DNA from: Pirellulaceae bacterium
GTDB lineage: Bacteria; Planctomycetota; Planctomycetia; Pirellulales; Pirellulaceae
DNA: 46,625 nt
Reading direction: 5' to 3'
NCBI GenBank assembly: GCA_028280445.1
Contig: JANQLU010000022.1
Span: forward strand, 1-46,625
Part shown: positions 26,592 through 34,840 of the stretch, piece after piece
How positions within the stretch are numbered: position 1 is the stretch's first letter
Layout of the letters: each line of letters starts with the position of its first letter
Program-made: the position numbers and the translations under genes
The notes under the pieces: model-generated
What the model saw: only the letters and a program-made list of their open reading frames with translations
The model's database searches: none
What the model was told of the DNA's origin: nothing

Positions 26592-27520
26592 TGACCGAGT
26601 TGTCGGAAATTGTTTTTGGCAGTCGCCGAAGCAAACTTGCACTTTGGCAAACCCATGCGGTTGCCAACGCGATGGTCACCAAATATCCAAAATTGACATT
26701 CCGCATCGTGGAAATCGATACAGCGGGTGACAAAATCATCGATCAGCCGCTGCCCGAAATTGGTGGCAAAGGTCTGTTTACGGCGGAACTCGATTCGGCC
26801 ATTGCCGACGGCAGCATTGATATCGCTGTCCACAGCCTCAAAGATTTGCCGACACAGTGCGATGATGCGATTGAGGTCATCCCGGTGTTGCCACGCGAAG
26901 ACCCGTCGGACGTTTTGATTTCCAACTCGAATAACCGTTTGCAAGATCTACCGACTGGTGCGTCAATTGGAACCAGCAGTCCACGGCGGCAATCCCAGAT
27001 ATTGGCTCTGCGTCAGGATTTATCGGTCAGTTCGATACGCGGAAATGTTCCGACCCGAATCCGCAAGGTCGCCAACGGAGATTACGACGCCACGATTCTC
27101 GCGTTTGCCGGAGTCAAACGTGTTAACATGATGGAGCATGTCGCCGAAAATTTAGCGTTGGAATATGTTTTACCAGCACCGGGCCAAGGTGCGATTGCAG
27201 CAACGTTTGCCAGTACAAACCGAGCTGTACGAGAAATCGTCGATACCTTGGTCGACCAGGCTACGGTCGCGTGCGTCGAATGTGAGCGGAAGCTGCTGGC
27301 AAATCTGGGCGGCGGTTGTTCCGCGCCAATTGCGGCGCTGGCGACGATGAATGAAGACAAAATGACGACGTTGATTGGCCGTGTCGGTTCTGTCGACGGT
27401 CAAACTCAAATTACAAAAACAGAAACTGGAACCGACATTGAGCAGATTGCTCGTGTCGTCGCCACCGAAATTCTTGAGGCTGGCGGATCGGAAATCCTCA
27501 AGCAAAGTGAATCGCATTGA
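26591..27520 (+). CDS. hemC: hydroxymethylbilane synthase (porphobilinogen deaminase)
   Basis: 309 residues from ATG 26591, overlapping the hemA stop by one base (TGATG). It polymerises four porphobilinogens into hydroxymethylbilane. FGSRRSKLALWQT starts the protein. Binding-site motifs include GGKGLFTAELD, VHSLKDLPT and GTSSPRRQSQIL. The dipyrromethane cofactor is held by Cys243 in NLGGGCSAPIAAL. Length is normal for the family. The tight overlap argues for coupled translation with hemA and, downstream, hemD. Confidence 0.95.
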   Translation: MTELSEIVFGSRRSKLALWQTHAVANAMVTKYPKLTFRIVEIDTAGDKIIDQPLPEIGGKGLFTAELDSAIADGSIDIAVHSLKDLPTQCDDAIEVIPVLPREDPSDVLISNSNNRLQDLPTGASIGTSSPRRQSQILALRQDLSVSSIRGNVPTRIRKVANGDYDATILAFAGVKRVNMMEHVAENLALEYVLPAPGQGAIAATFASTNRAVREIVDTLVDQATVACVECERKLLANLGGGCSAPIAALATMNEDKMTTLIGRVGSVDGQTQITKTETGTDIEQIARVVATEILEAGGSEILKQSESH

Positions 27521-28284
27521 ACCAACCGTTAAAAGACAAACGAATTGTTGTGACACGTGCGTCGATTCAAGCGGAACCGATGTGTGATTTGGTGCGCGAA
27601 CTTGGCGGCCAACCGGTTGAATTGCCGCTGATCGAATTCAAACCGCTGGTCGATCGACAACAGGCGGAAACGTTTGTGGCTGATTTGGGTAGTTATGATT
27701 GGTTGATTTTTACAAGTGCCAATGCGATTCGATTTTTTTTTCAGATCGTCGATGTCGAGGAAATCGAACCATTGGATTTGTCATTGGCATGTGTCGGCCA
27801 AAAAACTGCAAAATTACTGGAACAATATCTGCGATGGCCTGACTTCGTTCCCGACCAATTCACCAGTGAATTTCTGGCCGATCAAATCGATATTCAGCAG
27901 CGTCAGAAAGTATTGCTGCCCGGCCCACTAGTGACCAATCCAGGTCTGTCAGAAAAACTAGTGGCCAAAGGCGCCGAAGTCGTCCCGTGGCCGATTTACG
28001 AAACGGTTCAGCTGGAATTCGAACCTGATATAACAACTCGATTGCAAAGCGGAACGGACGCGATCACATTTGCCAGCCCATCGGCGGTCGACAGTTTCTG
28101 CGACCGAATTCCCGACGCAGAAAATATTCTTTGCCAAAACATTATCGCTTGCATCGGTCCGATGACACAGCGTCGTGCGATCGAGCGAGGTATCCGAGTT
28201 GATATCATGCCTGAAACTTATGACGTGCCAAACCTGGTCCAGGCTCTTGCCAATCATTTTCAAGACGAGGCGAGACAATCATGA
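27517..28284 (+). CDS. hemD: uroporphyrinogen-III synthase
   Basis: 255 residues from TTG 27517, which overlaps the hemC stop by four bases (TTGA). The next in-frame ATG would remove the first beta strand (KRIVVTRA), so the TTG start is needed. It closes hydroxymethylbilane with ring D inversion. HemD proteins vary greatly; recognition rests on RIVVTRASIQAEP at the start, YDWLIFTSANAIRFFF, VLLPGPLVTNPGLSEKL, DAITFASPSAVDSF and CIGPMTQRRAIERGI, which follow the two-domain HemD pattern, plus its place between hemC and hemB. Confidence 0.9.
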   Translation: MNQPLKDKRIVVTRASIQAEPMCDLVRELGGQPVELPLIEFKPLVDRQQAETFVADLGSYDWLIFTSANAIRFFFQIVDVEEIEPLDLSLACVGQKTAKLLEQYLRWPDFVPDQFTSEFLADQIDIQQRQKVLLPGPLVTNPGLSEKLVAKGAEVVPWPIYETVQLEFEPDITTRLQSGTDAITFASPSAVDSFCDRIPDAENILCQNIIACIGPMTQRRAIERGIRVDIMPETYDVPNLVQALANHFQDEARQS

Positions 28285-29294
28285 ATTCCGCTCATTCACA
28301 CGATTCCAGGCGCCCCCGTCGGTTGCGACATAGCGACGGCATTCGCAGAATGGTGCGACAGATTCGATTGTCGGTCGACGATTTCATTCAGCCTGTATTT
28401 GTGACGCATGGCAGCGGCGTTCGACGAGAAATTGAATCGATGCCGGGACAGTTTCAATTGTCGGTCGACGAACTCGAACGAGAATGCCAAACGATTGTGG
28501 ATCTCGGAATCCCTGCCGTGATCTTGTTCGGAATTCCGGAGGCCAAAAACGCGTTGGGCACGGAAAGCTTCGCTGAAAACGGAATCATCCAGCAGGCAAC
28601 GCGCAAGATTAAACAACATTTTCCCAACCTCGTGGTGATCGCTGACACTTGTCTGTGCGAGTACACCGATCATGGTCATTGTGGGATATTGAATTCCGAT
28701 CAAAACCAGAATCTGCCGCAGGATTATGTGCTCAACGACGAAACGCTGGCGACACTCAGGAACATTGCCGTTTCGCAAGTTGCCGCAGGTGCAGATATGA
28801 TTGCGCCGAGTGGGATGATTGACAACATGGTGGCTTCGATTCGATCGGCCCTCGATGAAAATCGTTTTGAACACATTCCAATTATGTCCTATGCCGTCAA
28901 ATACGCTTCGGCTTTTTATGGCCCGTTCCGCGATGCGGCCGACGGTGCTCCCCAGTTTGGCGATCGAAAGACGCACCAAATGGACCCTGCCAACGTTAGC
29001 CAAATTCTGTTGGAGGCGGATATTGACGTTGCCCAAGGCACGGATTTCTTGATGGTCAAACCGGCCTTGGCTTATTTGGACGTCATTGCGAGTTTGAAAA
29101 ATCGACATCCCGAAATCCAGCTAACGGCCTACAACGTCAGCGGCGAATATTCCATGATAAAAGCGGCCGCAAAATGCGGTTGGTTAGATGAACAACAAGT
29201 CACGATGGAAGCGTTGATTGCGATGAAACGCGCCGGCGCTGACCAGATTATTGCTTACCATGCCAAAGACGCTGCTGCTTGGCTCAATCAATAA
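28281..29294 (+). CDS. hemB: delta-aminolevulinic acid dehydratase (porphobilinogen synthase)
   Basis: 337 residues, overlapping hemD by ATGA. It condenses two 5-aminolevulinates into porphobilinogen. The metal site is DTCLCEYTDHGHCG with Cys124, Cys126 and Cys134, the zinc-dependent type; magnesium-type enzymes have Asp/Ala there. The Schiff-base lysines are Lys207 (MSYAVKYASAFYGPFRDA) and Lys260 (FLMVKPALAYLDVI). Length matches the family. The start RRPRRLRHSDGIRRMVRQ is also typical. Confidence 0.95.
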   Translation: MNSAHSHDSRRPRRLRHSDGIRRMVRQIRLSVDDFIQPVFVTHGSGVRREIESMPGQFQLSVDELERECQTIVDLGIPAVILFGIPEAKNALGTESFAENGIIQQATRKIKQHFPNLVVIADTCLCEYTDHGHCGILNSDQNQNLPQDYVLNDETLATLRNIAVSQVAAGADMIAPSGMIDNMVASIRSALDENRFEHIPIMSYAVKYASAFYGPFRDAADGAPQFGDRKTHQMDPANVSQILLEADIDVAQGTDFLMVKPALAYLDVIASLKNRHPEIQLTAYNVSGEYSMIKAAAKCGWLDEQQVTMEALIAMKRAGADQIIAYHAKDAAAWLNQ

Positions 29295-29304
29295 GGCAAT
29301 TGAA

Positions 29305-30081
29305 ATGAAACCGGCAACCCCCGAAACACGGCAAGCAACCGATGCCCAGTCGCTTGCAAATATCGATATCAGTGAAAAAGGGCGTGACGAACAGGGAAAT
29401 TCAATTAACCTGGATCGCCGCTTGTTCATGCAATTTATGGCGTTTGGAAATTGTCATGACCCTGAAGCGGTGATTGCCAAATTGACCGCGACATCGGCCA
29501 AGGCTGTTCTCTACCAGGATATTAATGACCCACTGGGTATCGGGCTTTTGTCGTACTGTGAAGATCCGGCCTATCTGGTCAACGAAATCCAACCGTTGTT
29601 TCTCCTGGCGGAACTACGTGATTTGAAAATCAAACCCGAGTATACAATGCTCGGACGGACTTATTCGATCGGCTATGAATCGGATCTCGAAGACGTATTG
29701 ATCGAGCGTCCGGTGCGGCGGGTTCTGGACCCGACAACGCCATGGGCAGTTTGGTATCCGGTTCGTAGAAAGGGAGCGTTCGAACGGCAACCCAAAGAAG
29801 AACAACGAAAGATGTTGATGGAACATGGCGGGATTGGATTTGCTTATGGCAAAGCGGGTTATGCTGTTGACATTCGATTGTCGGGCCATGGCCTCAACAA
29901 AGACGATCATGATTTCATTATCGGATTACTTGGCAAAGAGCTGTTTCCGTTGTCGGCGCTCGTTCAACACATGCGGCGAACGCGTCAAACCTCGGAATAT
30001 ATCGAAGGCATGGGACCATTTTTTATCGGTCGCGCAATCTGGCAAGCGGGTGAGCAATTGAAAGTGGTGATTGATGAATAG
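29305..30081 (+). CDS. hemQ: HemQ, coproheme decarboxylase (chlorite dismutase fold)
   Basis: 258 residues from ATG 29305, with AAGG eight bases upstream; the frame opens earlier but runs back through hemB. By family alignment Tyr151 (WAVWYPVRRKG) matches the radical Tyr, and His174 (LMEHGGIGFAYG) the proximal heme ligand. The residue 13 after the His is Ala187, where chlorite dismutases have Arg and Firmicute HemQ has Gln. So this is not a chlorite dismutase, despite the likely automatic label. It converts coproheme III to heme b with peroxide. It starts 10 bases after hemB and overlaps hemE by eight bases, placing it firmly in the heme operon. The first ~35 residues are a polar extension. 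Confidence 0.88.
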   Translation: MKPATPETRQATDAQSLANIDISEKGRDEQGNSINLDRRLFMQFMAFGNCHDPEAVIAKLTATSAKAVLYQDINDPLGIGLLSYCEDPAYLVNEIQPLFLLAELRDLKIKPEYTMLGRTYSIGYESDLEDVLIERPVRRVLDPTTPWAVWYPVRRKGAFERQPKEEQRKMLMEHGGIGFAYGKAGYAVDIRLSGHGLNKDDHDFIIGLLGKELFPLSALVQHMRRTRQTSEYIEGMGPFFIGRAIWQAGEQLKVVIDE

Positions 30082-31114
30082 TCCTCTGTCTGAAAGTCGA
30101 TTTTTAAAAGCGTGTCGTGGTGAAGCGACCGATTGCACGCCAGTCTGGTTCATGCGTCAAGCTGGCCGATATATGTCGGAGTACCGTGCGATTCGGGAAC
30201 AGCATTCGATGTTGGAGGTGATCAACACTCCGGAACTGGCCGCCGAAGTAACGCTGCAGCCCATCAATGCATTTGATTTCGATGCTGCCATTATTTTTTC
30301 CGATATCCTGCCACCGCTGATGGGGATGGGTTTGCCGTTGGATTTCGTCAAAGGTGTCGGGCCGCGAATCGACAAGCCGATCGAATCACCTGCCGATGTC
30401 GAAAAACTGACTGCCGATGGCGCCGCCGACGTGATGCAACCGACGCTGGATGCCATCTCGATCGTGACGTCGGAGTTAACACCTCGAAACATTCCGTTGA
30501 TCGGGTTCTGCGGTGCGCCGTTTACGCTGGCTTGTTATTCGATTCAGGGCGCGGGCTCGAAAATGTACGAGAAAGCAAAAGCGTTCATGTACACCTACCC
30601 GGACGCTTGGGCATCATTGATGAACAAACTGGTGGACGTGGATGCGGAGTATTTGATCGGCCAAGTCAAACATGGTGCGTCTGCGCTGCAAGTGTTTGAT
30701 TCTTGGGCCGGTGTGCTTTCGGTGTCAGACTATGAGCGATTTATTCAGCCCTACAACACTCGATTGTTCGAAAAGATTTCTGTAACGGGAGTGCCACTGA
30801 TCAATTTCAGTACCGGTACGTCAACGCATCTGGATCAAGTGAGCCAGTGTGGTGGAGATGTCATCGGTGTCGATTGGCGGATATCGCTCGATCAAGCTTG
30901 GAAGCAGATTGGCGACAAGTCAATTCAGGGAAACCTCGATCCGACCGTGTTGCTGGGACCTTGGGACGAAGTGAAATTAAAAATTGACGAGATTTTGCAC
31001 GCAGCCAAGCGAAGGCCTGGGCACATTTTTAATCTTGGTCACGGTATTTTGCCACCGACTCCGATCGAGACCGTAAAACGCGCGGTCGACTATATTCATG
31101 AGTCCACTAAGTAG
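30074..31114 (+). CDS. hemE: uroporphyrinogen decarboxylase
   Basis: 346 residues from ATG 30074, inside the end of hemQ; a TTG three bases earlier is less likely. It removes four carboxyl groups from uroporphyrinogen III to give coproporphyrinogen III. Signature 1 is PVWFMRQAGRYMSEYR and signature 2 is GFCGAPFTLACYSIQG. The substrate Asp is in FDFDAAIIFSDILP. Length is normal. The stop TAG is supplied by the first bases of a family B repeat (31111-31132), and a family A hairpin follows, so the operon probably ends here. Confidence 0.95.
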   Translation: MNSPLSESRFLKACRGEATDCTPVWFMRQAGRYMSEYRAIREQHSMLEVINTPELAAEVTLQPINAFDFDAAIIFSDILPPLMGMGLPLDFVKGVGPRIDKPIESPADVEKLTADGAADVMQPTLDAISIVTSELTPRNIPLIGFCGAPFTLACYSIQGAGSKMYEKAKAFMYTYPDAWASLMNKLVDVDAEYLIGQVKHGASALQVFDSWAGVLSVSDYERFIQPYNTRLFEKISVTGVPLINFSTGTSTHLDQVSQCGGDVIGVDWRISLDQAWKQIGDKSIQGNLDPTVLLGPWDEVKLKIDEILHAAKRRPGHIFNLGHGILPPTPIETVKRAVDYIHESTK

Positions 31115-31132
31115 GGCCGGTTCCCACCGGCC
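31111..31132. repeat. repeat family B overlapping the hemE stop
   Basis: The same 22-bp unit as at 4006-4027, in the opposite orientation. Its first four bases, GTAG, contain the hemE stop codon TAG. Confidence 0.7.
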
Positions 31133-31187
31133 ACGAACTGATTTGGTTCCGTTTTTTGACAGGATCAACAGGATTAGGCTGATTCTG

Positions 31188-31269
31188 TGAGCGGCATGGC
31201 GCTAGCCGCCGGTTCGTTAGTGCTTCGTATGCGGTAGCCCATTACCGGCGGCTAGCGCCTTGCCGCTCA
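31188..31269. repeat. hairpin repeat family A with enlarged loop
   Basis: TGAGCGGCATGGCGCTAGCC and its complement at the right end enclose TTCGTTAGTGCTTCGTA, as in other copies. This loop also carries about 15 extra bases (TGCGGTAGCCCAT), nearly doubling it. It lies 3' of hemE. Confidence 0.78.
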
Positions 31270-31372
31270 TTCGATTCGACGACGACCGATCCGCCATAAA
31301 TCCGTGTCCTCCAATTCTGGCAATTGCGTTATGATCAGCAAACTGGCTCTGACAATCTGAAACGGTACGTTC

Positions 31373-32674
31373 ATGAATGTTGCTCGACTGATCGCCAAAA
31401 AACGAGATGGAGGTGAGTTAACCACTGACGATATCGAATATGTCATCGATGGCTTCGCTGCTGGGCAATTACCGGATTATCAGATGTCGGCATTGGCGAT
31501 GGCGATATTTTTTCAAGGTTTGAATTTTCGCGAGACTGTCGATTTCACACGGTTAATGAGAGATTCGGGTCGAGTCATGCAATGGGAGCCGGGACGACCC
31601 AAAGTTGACAAACATTCGACCGGTGGTATCGGTGACAAAATCTCGATTCCATTGGCTCCGACACTAGCGGCTTGCGGACTGGATGTTCCCATGATCTCGG
31701 GGCGCGGTTTGGGGCCGACGGGTGGAACGCTCGACAAGCTTGAATCGATTGCTGGATTCCGTTGTGATTTGTTGTTGTCAGAGTTTCAAGACGTTGTTCA
31801 ACGGGCGGGCTGTGTCATTTCAGGAGCCGGTGCCGAAATTGCTCCTGCCGACAAAAAGCTTTACGCGCTCCGCGATGTTACAGCGACCGTGCCAAGTGTC
31901 GGCTTGATCACGGCCAGCATCCTCAGCAAAAAATTGGCCGAAGGTCTCGACGCTTTGGTTTTGGATGTCAAATGGGGCAGTGGCGCATTTATGAAAACGC
32001 GCGAAGAGGCTGTTGAGTTGGCCTCGACATTGGTTCGCGTCGCCAGCGAACTGGGCATCAAAACAACCGCCCTGCTAACCGATATGAATCAGCCGTTGGG
32101 GCGAATGGTTGGCAATGCCGTTGAGATCGAGGAATCCATTGAAATCCTGCAAGGCAATGGACCGGACGACGTGCGGCGACTCACTTGCGAACTCAGTGCC
32201 CAGCTGTTGGTCAACACGTTGGTCGTCGACTCGCACACCGAGGCTTTGACAAAAATCGCAACGGCGCTCGACGACGGCTCGGCGCTTGAACGGTTTGAAA
32301 AAATGGTCGGCGCTCAACACGGCGATTTATCGAGAATCGAGCCGCGAGCCACAGGCTTTGACTATCCAAGTAAATCGGAAGGCTTTTTAGCACAAGTTGA
32401 TTGCGAAAAAATTGGTTTGGCGATTATTGAATTAGGTGGCGGTCGCAGGCAATTGGGAGACAAAATCGATTTTTCTGTCGGTTTAGAAGTGCTCAAAAAA
32501 ATTGGAGATCCAGTTTCCATCGGCGAACCAATTGTCAAAATCTTTGATCGCCATGAGCCGGGCGGAAATCTATTGGCGCTGCTCGACGAAGCGTTTGTCA
32601 TCAAAAATGAACCGGCTAGCAAACCCGATTTGATCCAGCAGACGATCACGATCGAAAATTTGGTAAGTGAATAG
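31373..32674 (+). CDS. pyrimidine-nucleoside / thymidine phosphorylase
   Basis: 433 residues. It splits pyrimidine nucleosides with phosphate into base plus (deoxy)ribose-1-phosphate in the cytoplasm. The N-terminal helical domain is MNVARLIAKKRDGGELT. The phosphate loop is KVDKHSTGGIGDK (78-89), and the family signature SGRGLGPTGGTLDKLESI starts at 109. A C-terminal barrel-sandwich domain follows (VGLEVLKKIGDPVSIGEPIV). Length fits the 433-440 residue Pdp/DeoA group; the substrate preference (thymidine only, or uridine too) cannot be read. Cytidine deaminase follows four bases after the stop, and a nucleoside transporter is convergent, so this is a salvage cluster. Confidence 0.92.
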   Translation: MNVARLIAKKRDGGELTTDDIEYVIDGFAAGQLPDYQMSALAMAIFFQGLNFRETVDFTRLMRDSGRVMQWEPGRPKVDKHSTGGIGDKISIPLAPTLAACGLDVPMISGRGLGPTGGTLDKLESIAGFRCDLLLSEFQDVVQRAGCVISGAGAEIAPADKKLYALRDVTATVPSVGLITASILSKKLAEGLDALVLDVKWGSGAFMKTREEAVELASTLVRVASELGIKTTALLTDMNQPLGRMVGNAVEIEESIEILQGNGPDDVRRLTCELSAQLLVNTLVVDSHTEALTKIATALDDGSALERFEKMVGAQHGDLSRIEPRATGFDYPSKSEGFLAQVDCEKIGLAIIELGGGRRQLGDKIDFSVGLEVLKKIGDPVSIGEPIVKIFDRHEPGGNLLALLDEAFVIKNEPASKPDLIQQTITIENLVSE

Positions 32675-32678
32675 ATTT

Positions 32679-33071
32679 ATGGACACAAAATACAAACAGC
32701 TGATCCAACAAGCGATAGAAATTCGTTCGCGTGCTTATGCACCGTATTCGCAGTTTCAGGTTGGGGCGGCGCTGCTGACGGCTGATGGACAAACGTTTTG
32801 CGGTTGCAACGTGGAAAACGGAGTCCTTGGTTTGTCGTTGTGCGCCGAGCGTGTCGCCATGACTCGGGCAATTACCGATGGCGTTCGGGATTTTTCTGCC
32901 ATTGCGATTGCAGCAAACCCGGCGGCGACTCCTTGCGGATCATGTCGCCAATTCATGATTGAGTTCAATCCCGAAATAACTGTAATTGTCGTAGACGCCG
33001 ACAATTGCGAATCTGTCAAAGTGTTTCAGGCCGCCGAGTTGTTGCCAGATTTTTTTCGATTGCAGAAATAG
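32679..33071 (+). CDS. cdd: cytidine deaminase
   Basis: 130 residues from ATG 32679. A GTG at 32667, inside the preceding gene, would add four residues. It deaminates cytidine and deoxycytidine to uridine and deoxyuridine. Zinc and catalytic residues are all present: Cys55 and Glu57 in SLCAERVAM, and Cys86 and Cys89 in TPCGSCRQF. AYAPYSQFQVGAAL and the FCGCNVENG substrate motif match the tetrameric bacterial type. It feeds uridine to the phosphorylase gene directly upstream, with which it forms an operon. Confidence 0.95.
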   Translation: MDTKYKQLIQQAIEIRSRAYAPYSQFQVGAALLTADGQTFCGCNVENGVLGLSLCAERVAMTRAITDGVRDFSAIAIAANPAATPCGSCRQFMIEFNPEITVIVVDADNCESVKVFQAAELLPDFFRLQK

Positions 33072-33085
33072 ACAGGGCGTTTCTT

Positions 33086-33178
33086 AAAATCATAACCCGA
33101 AGCGTGAGCGAGGGACCGGAGACTTCACAAATGCGCTGTAAAATGCGGTCCCTCGCTCACGCTTCGGGTTATGATTTT
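33086..33178. repeat. 33-bp perfect inverted repeat (family C), likely bidirectional terminator
   Basis: Arms 33086-33118 and 33146-33178 are exact complements around a 27-base loop. Core motif AACCCGAAGCGTGAGCGAGG. Related fragments occur near 18193 and 45440. The arms end in AAAA and TTTT and the element lies between the convergent cdd and transporter genes. Confidence 0.8.
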
Positions 33179-33229
33179 CCTGTCACGCGGGACGCAAGAG
33201 GCGCAAGTAAAACCAGTGACACCCAACCG

Positions 33230-34795
33230 TTAACTCAATATTCCATAAAACAGTCCGGCGACACAGGCCGTCATACAACACGCCAACATGCCGCCGAGCA
33301 TGGCACGCAAACCAAGTTGGGCAATTTCACTTTTGCGATTTGGTGCCAATGGGCTGATGCCACCGATTTGAATTCCGATGGCGCCAAAGTTCGAAAAACC
33401 GCACAAGGCGTAAGTTAAAATGACTTCGGAGCGCCGACTGATCTGAACAACTTCTTGTGTGTCGGGATCGACGACTTTGCCTGACAATACACTGCCCAGG
33501 TCAACGTAGGCCAGAAATTCATTAACGACCATTTTCGTGCCGAGCAACTCGCCTGAGACGCGACAATCAGACGCCGGAATTCCCATGATCCAAGCTAATG
33601 GCCAGAACAAAATGCTGAACAGACCTTTCAGTGACCAATGGAAATCCAATTCCAAATGCTGCGGAGCCATTGCATTGAAGATACCTTGTGCAATTTCACC
33701 CATCCCGTAAAGAAGCGTATTGACCAGTGCAAGTAACGCCAGGAACGCAATTAACATCGCTGCAATGTTGATCGCGAGTTTCATTCCATCACTGGCGCCA
33801 TTCGCAGCGGCTTCGATGACGTTGGACGATTGTTTTTCAAACTTGACCGTTACGTCGCCGAGGGTTACCGGTGACTCCGTTTCCGGTTGAAGGATTTTTG
33901 CAATGACCAATGCCGCGGGTGCCGACACCAACGAAGCAGTAACCAAGTGGCCAGCCGAGATACCATTGGCCACAAATACAGCCATCAAGCCACCCGTGAT
34001 TGTTGCGAATCCACCGATCATCATGGCGTTGAGTTCAGATCGCGTCATGTCAGCAATATAAGGTTTTACCACCAGCGGTGCCTCGGTGTGCCCGACAAAG
34101 ACATTGGCCGCTGCGGCGAGACTTTCTGCTCCTGACGTACCAAGCAGTCTTTGCATGACCCAGGCCATCGCTTTGACAATCAATTCCATGATGCCAATGT
34201 GATACAGCACAGACATCAATGCCGCAAAGAAAATGACCGTGGGCAATACGCCAAAAGCAAACGTGGTCAGGATCAACAGCGGATTGCTAGTATCACCGAT
34301 TCGACCGGGGTCGGTCTGTAGGACAAATTTGGCACCTTCGTTTGTCCATTGCTGGATGTATGTAAAAAACGTGTCAAAGATGGCAAATAGAATTCCGCCG
34401 GGAAGTGTTGGAATGTCTAACGCTTCGTCAGGCCAGGATTGGCTGACATCGGTGTCGGCTATCTTTTCCGCTTTGATGTCTTCCTGAATGGATGCATACG
34501 ACAAGTATTGTTTTTTTTGGATCGTGACCCTGCCGTCTGTTGTATTTGAAATCGCAGCGTCAATTTGTTTGACACTGATTTTTTCTTCGCCGAGTGCGAC
34601 AACCAGATCGTCAAACGAATCGAAACGCTGATAAGTTGTCCAGGCTTGCGAGTTGAAAAGAATAGCGCCCAAGAGCAGTTGAAGACCAACGCCAGTAATA
34701 ACCAACCGCCAATTGATGTCCCAACGCCGCGAACTCATCAGCCAGGCTAAACCGATCATCGCGACCAGTCCCAACAAACTTACGACGTTCAGCAT
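33230..34795 (-). CDS. NupC-type concentrative nucleoside transporter
   Basis: 521 residues from ATG 34795, with AAGGA six bases upstream. Family motifs: GVLPTVIFFAALMSVLYHIG, GTSGAESLAAAANVFVGHTEAPL (the pore/substrate loop with GHTEAP), MTRSELNAMMIGGFATITGG, and the C-terminal ALCGFSNFGAIGIQIGG. It takes up nucleosides with Na+ or H+ across the inner membrane. It is ~120 residues longer than E. coli NupC. The extra part is a soluble segment (about 45-150) between the second and later helices, rich in charged residues. It is convergent with the nucleoside phosphorylase-cytidine deaminase pair, whose substrates it would supply. Confidence 0.92.
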   Translation of the reverse strand: MLNVVSLLGLVAMIGLAWLMSSRRWDINWRLVITGVGLQLLLGAILFNSQAWTTYQRFDSFDDLVVALGEEKISVKQIDAAISNTTDGRVTIQKKQYLSYASIQEDIKAEKIADTDVSQSWPDEALDIPTLPGGILFAIFDTFFTYIQQWTNEGAKFVLQTDPGRIGDTSNPLLILTTFAFGVLPTVIFFAALMSVLYHIGIMELIVKAMAWVMQRLLGTSGAESLAAAANVFVGHTEAPLVVKPYIADMTRSELNAMMIGGFATITGGLMAVFVANGISAGHLVTASLVSAPAALVIAKILQPETESPVTLGDVTVKFEKQSSNVIEAAANGASDGMKLAINIAAMLIAFLALLALVNTLLYGMGEIAQGIFNAMAPQHLELDFHWSLKGLFSILFWPLAWIMGIPASDCRVSGELLGTKMVVNEFLAYVDLGSVLSGKVVDPDTQEVVQISRRSEVILTYALCGFSNFGAIGIQIGGISPLAPNRKSEIAQLGLRAMLGGMLACCMTACVAGLFYGILS

Positions 34796-34840
34796 GCAGA
34801 ATCCTTGTGGCAATTAGTGGTTAACAGCGTCGATTTGACG

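Noticed and set aside
28296..29108. Long open frame on the minus strand opposite hemB (270 codons)
   Set aside because: It lies wholly inside the well-conserved hemB gene and its translation resembles no family; it is a codon-bias shadow.
29305..30081. Chlorite dismutase
   Set aside because: The distal Arg needed for chlorite chemistry is not seen, and the gene lies in a heme operon, so HemQ is preferred.
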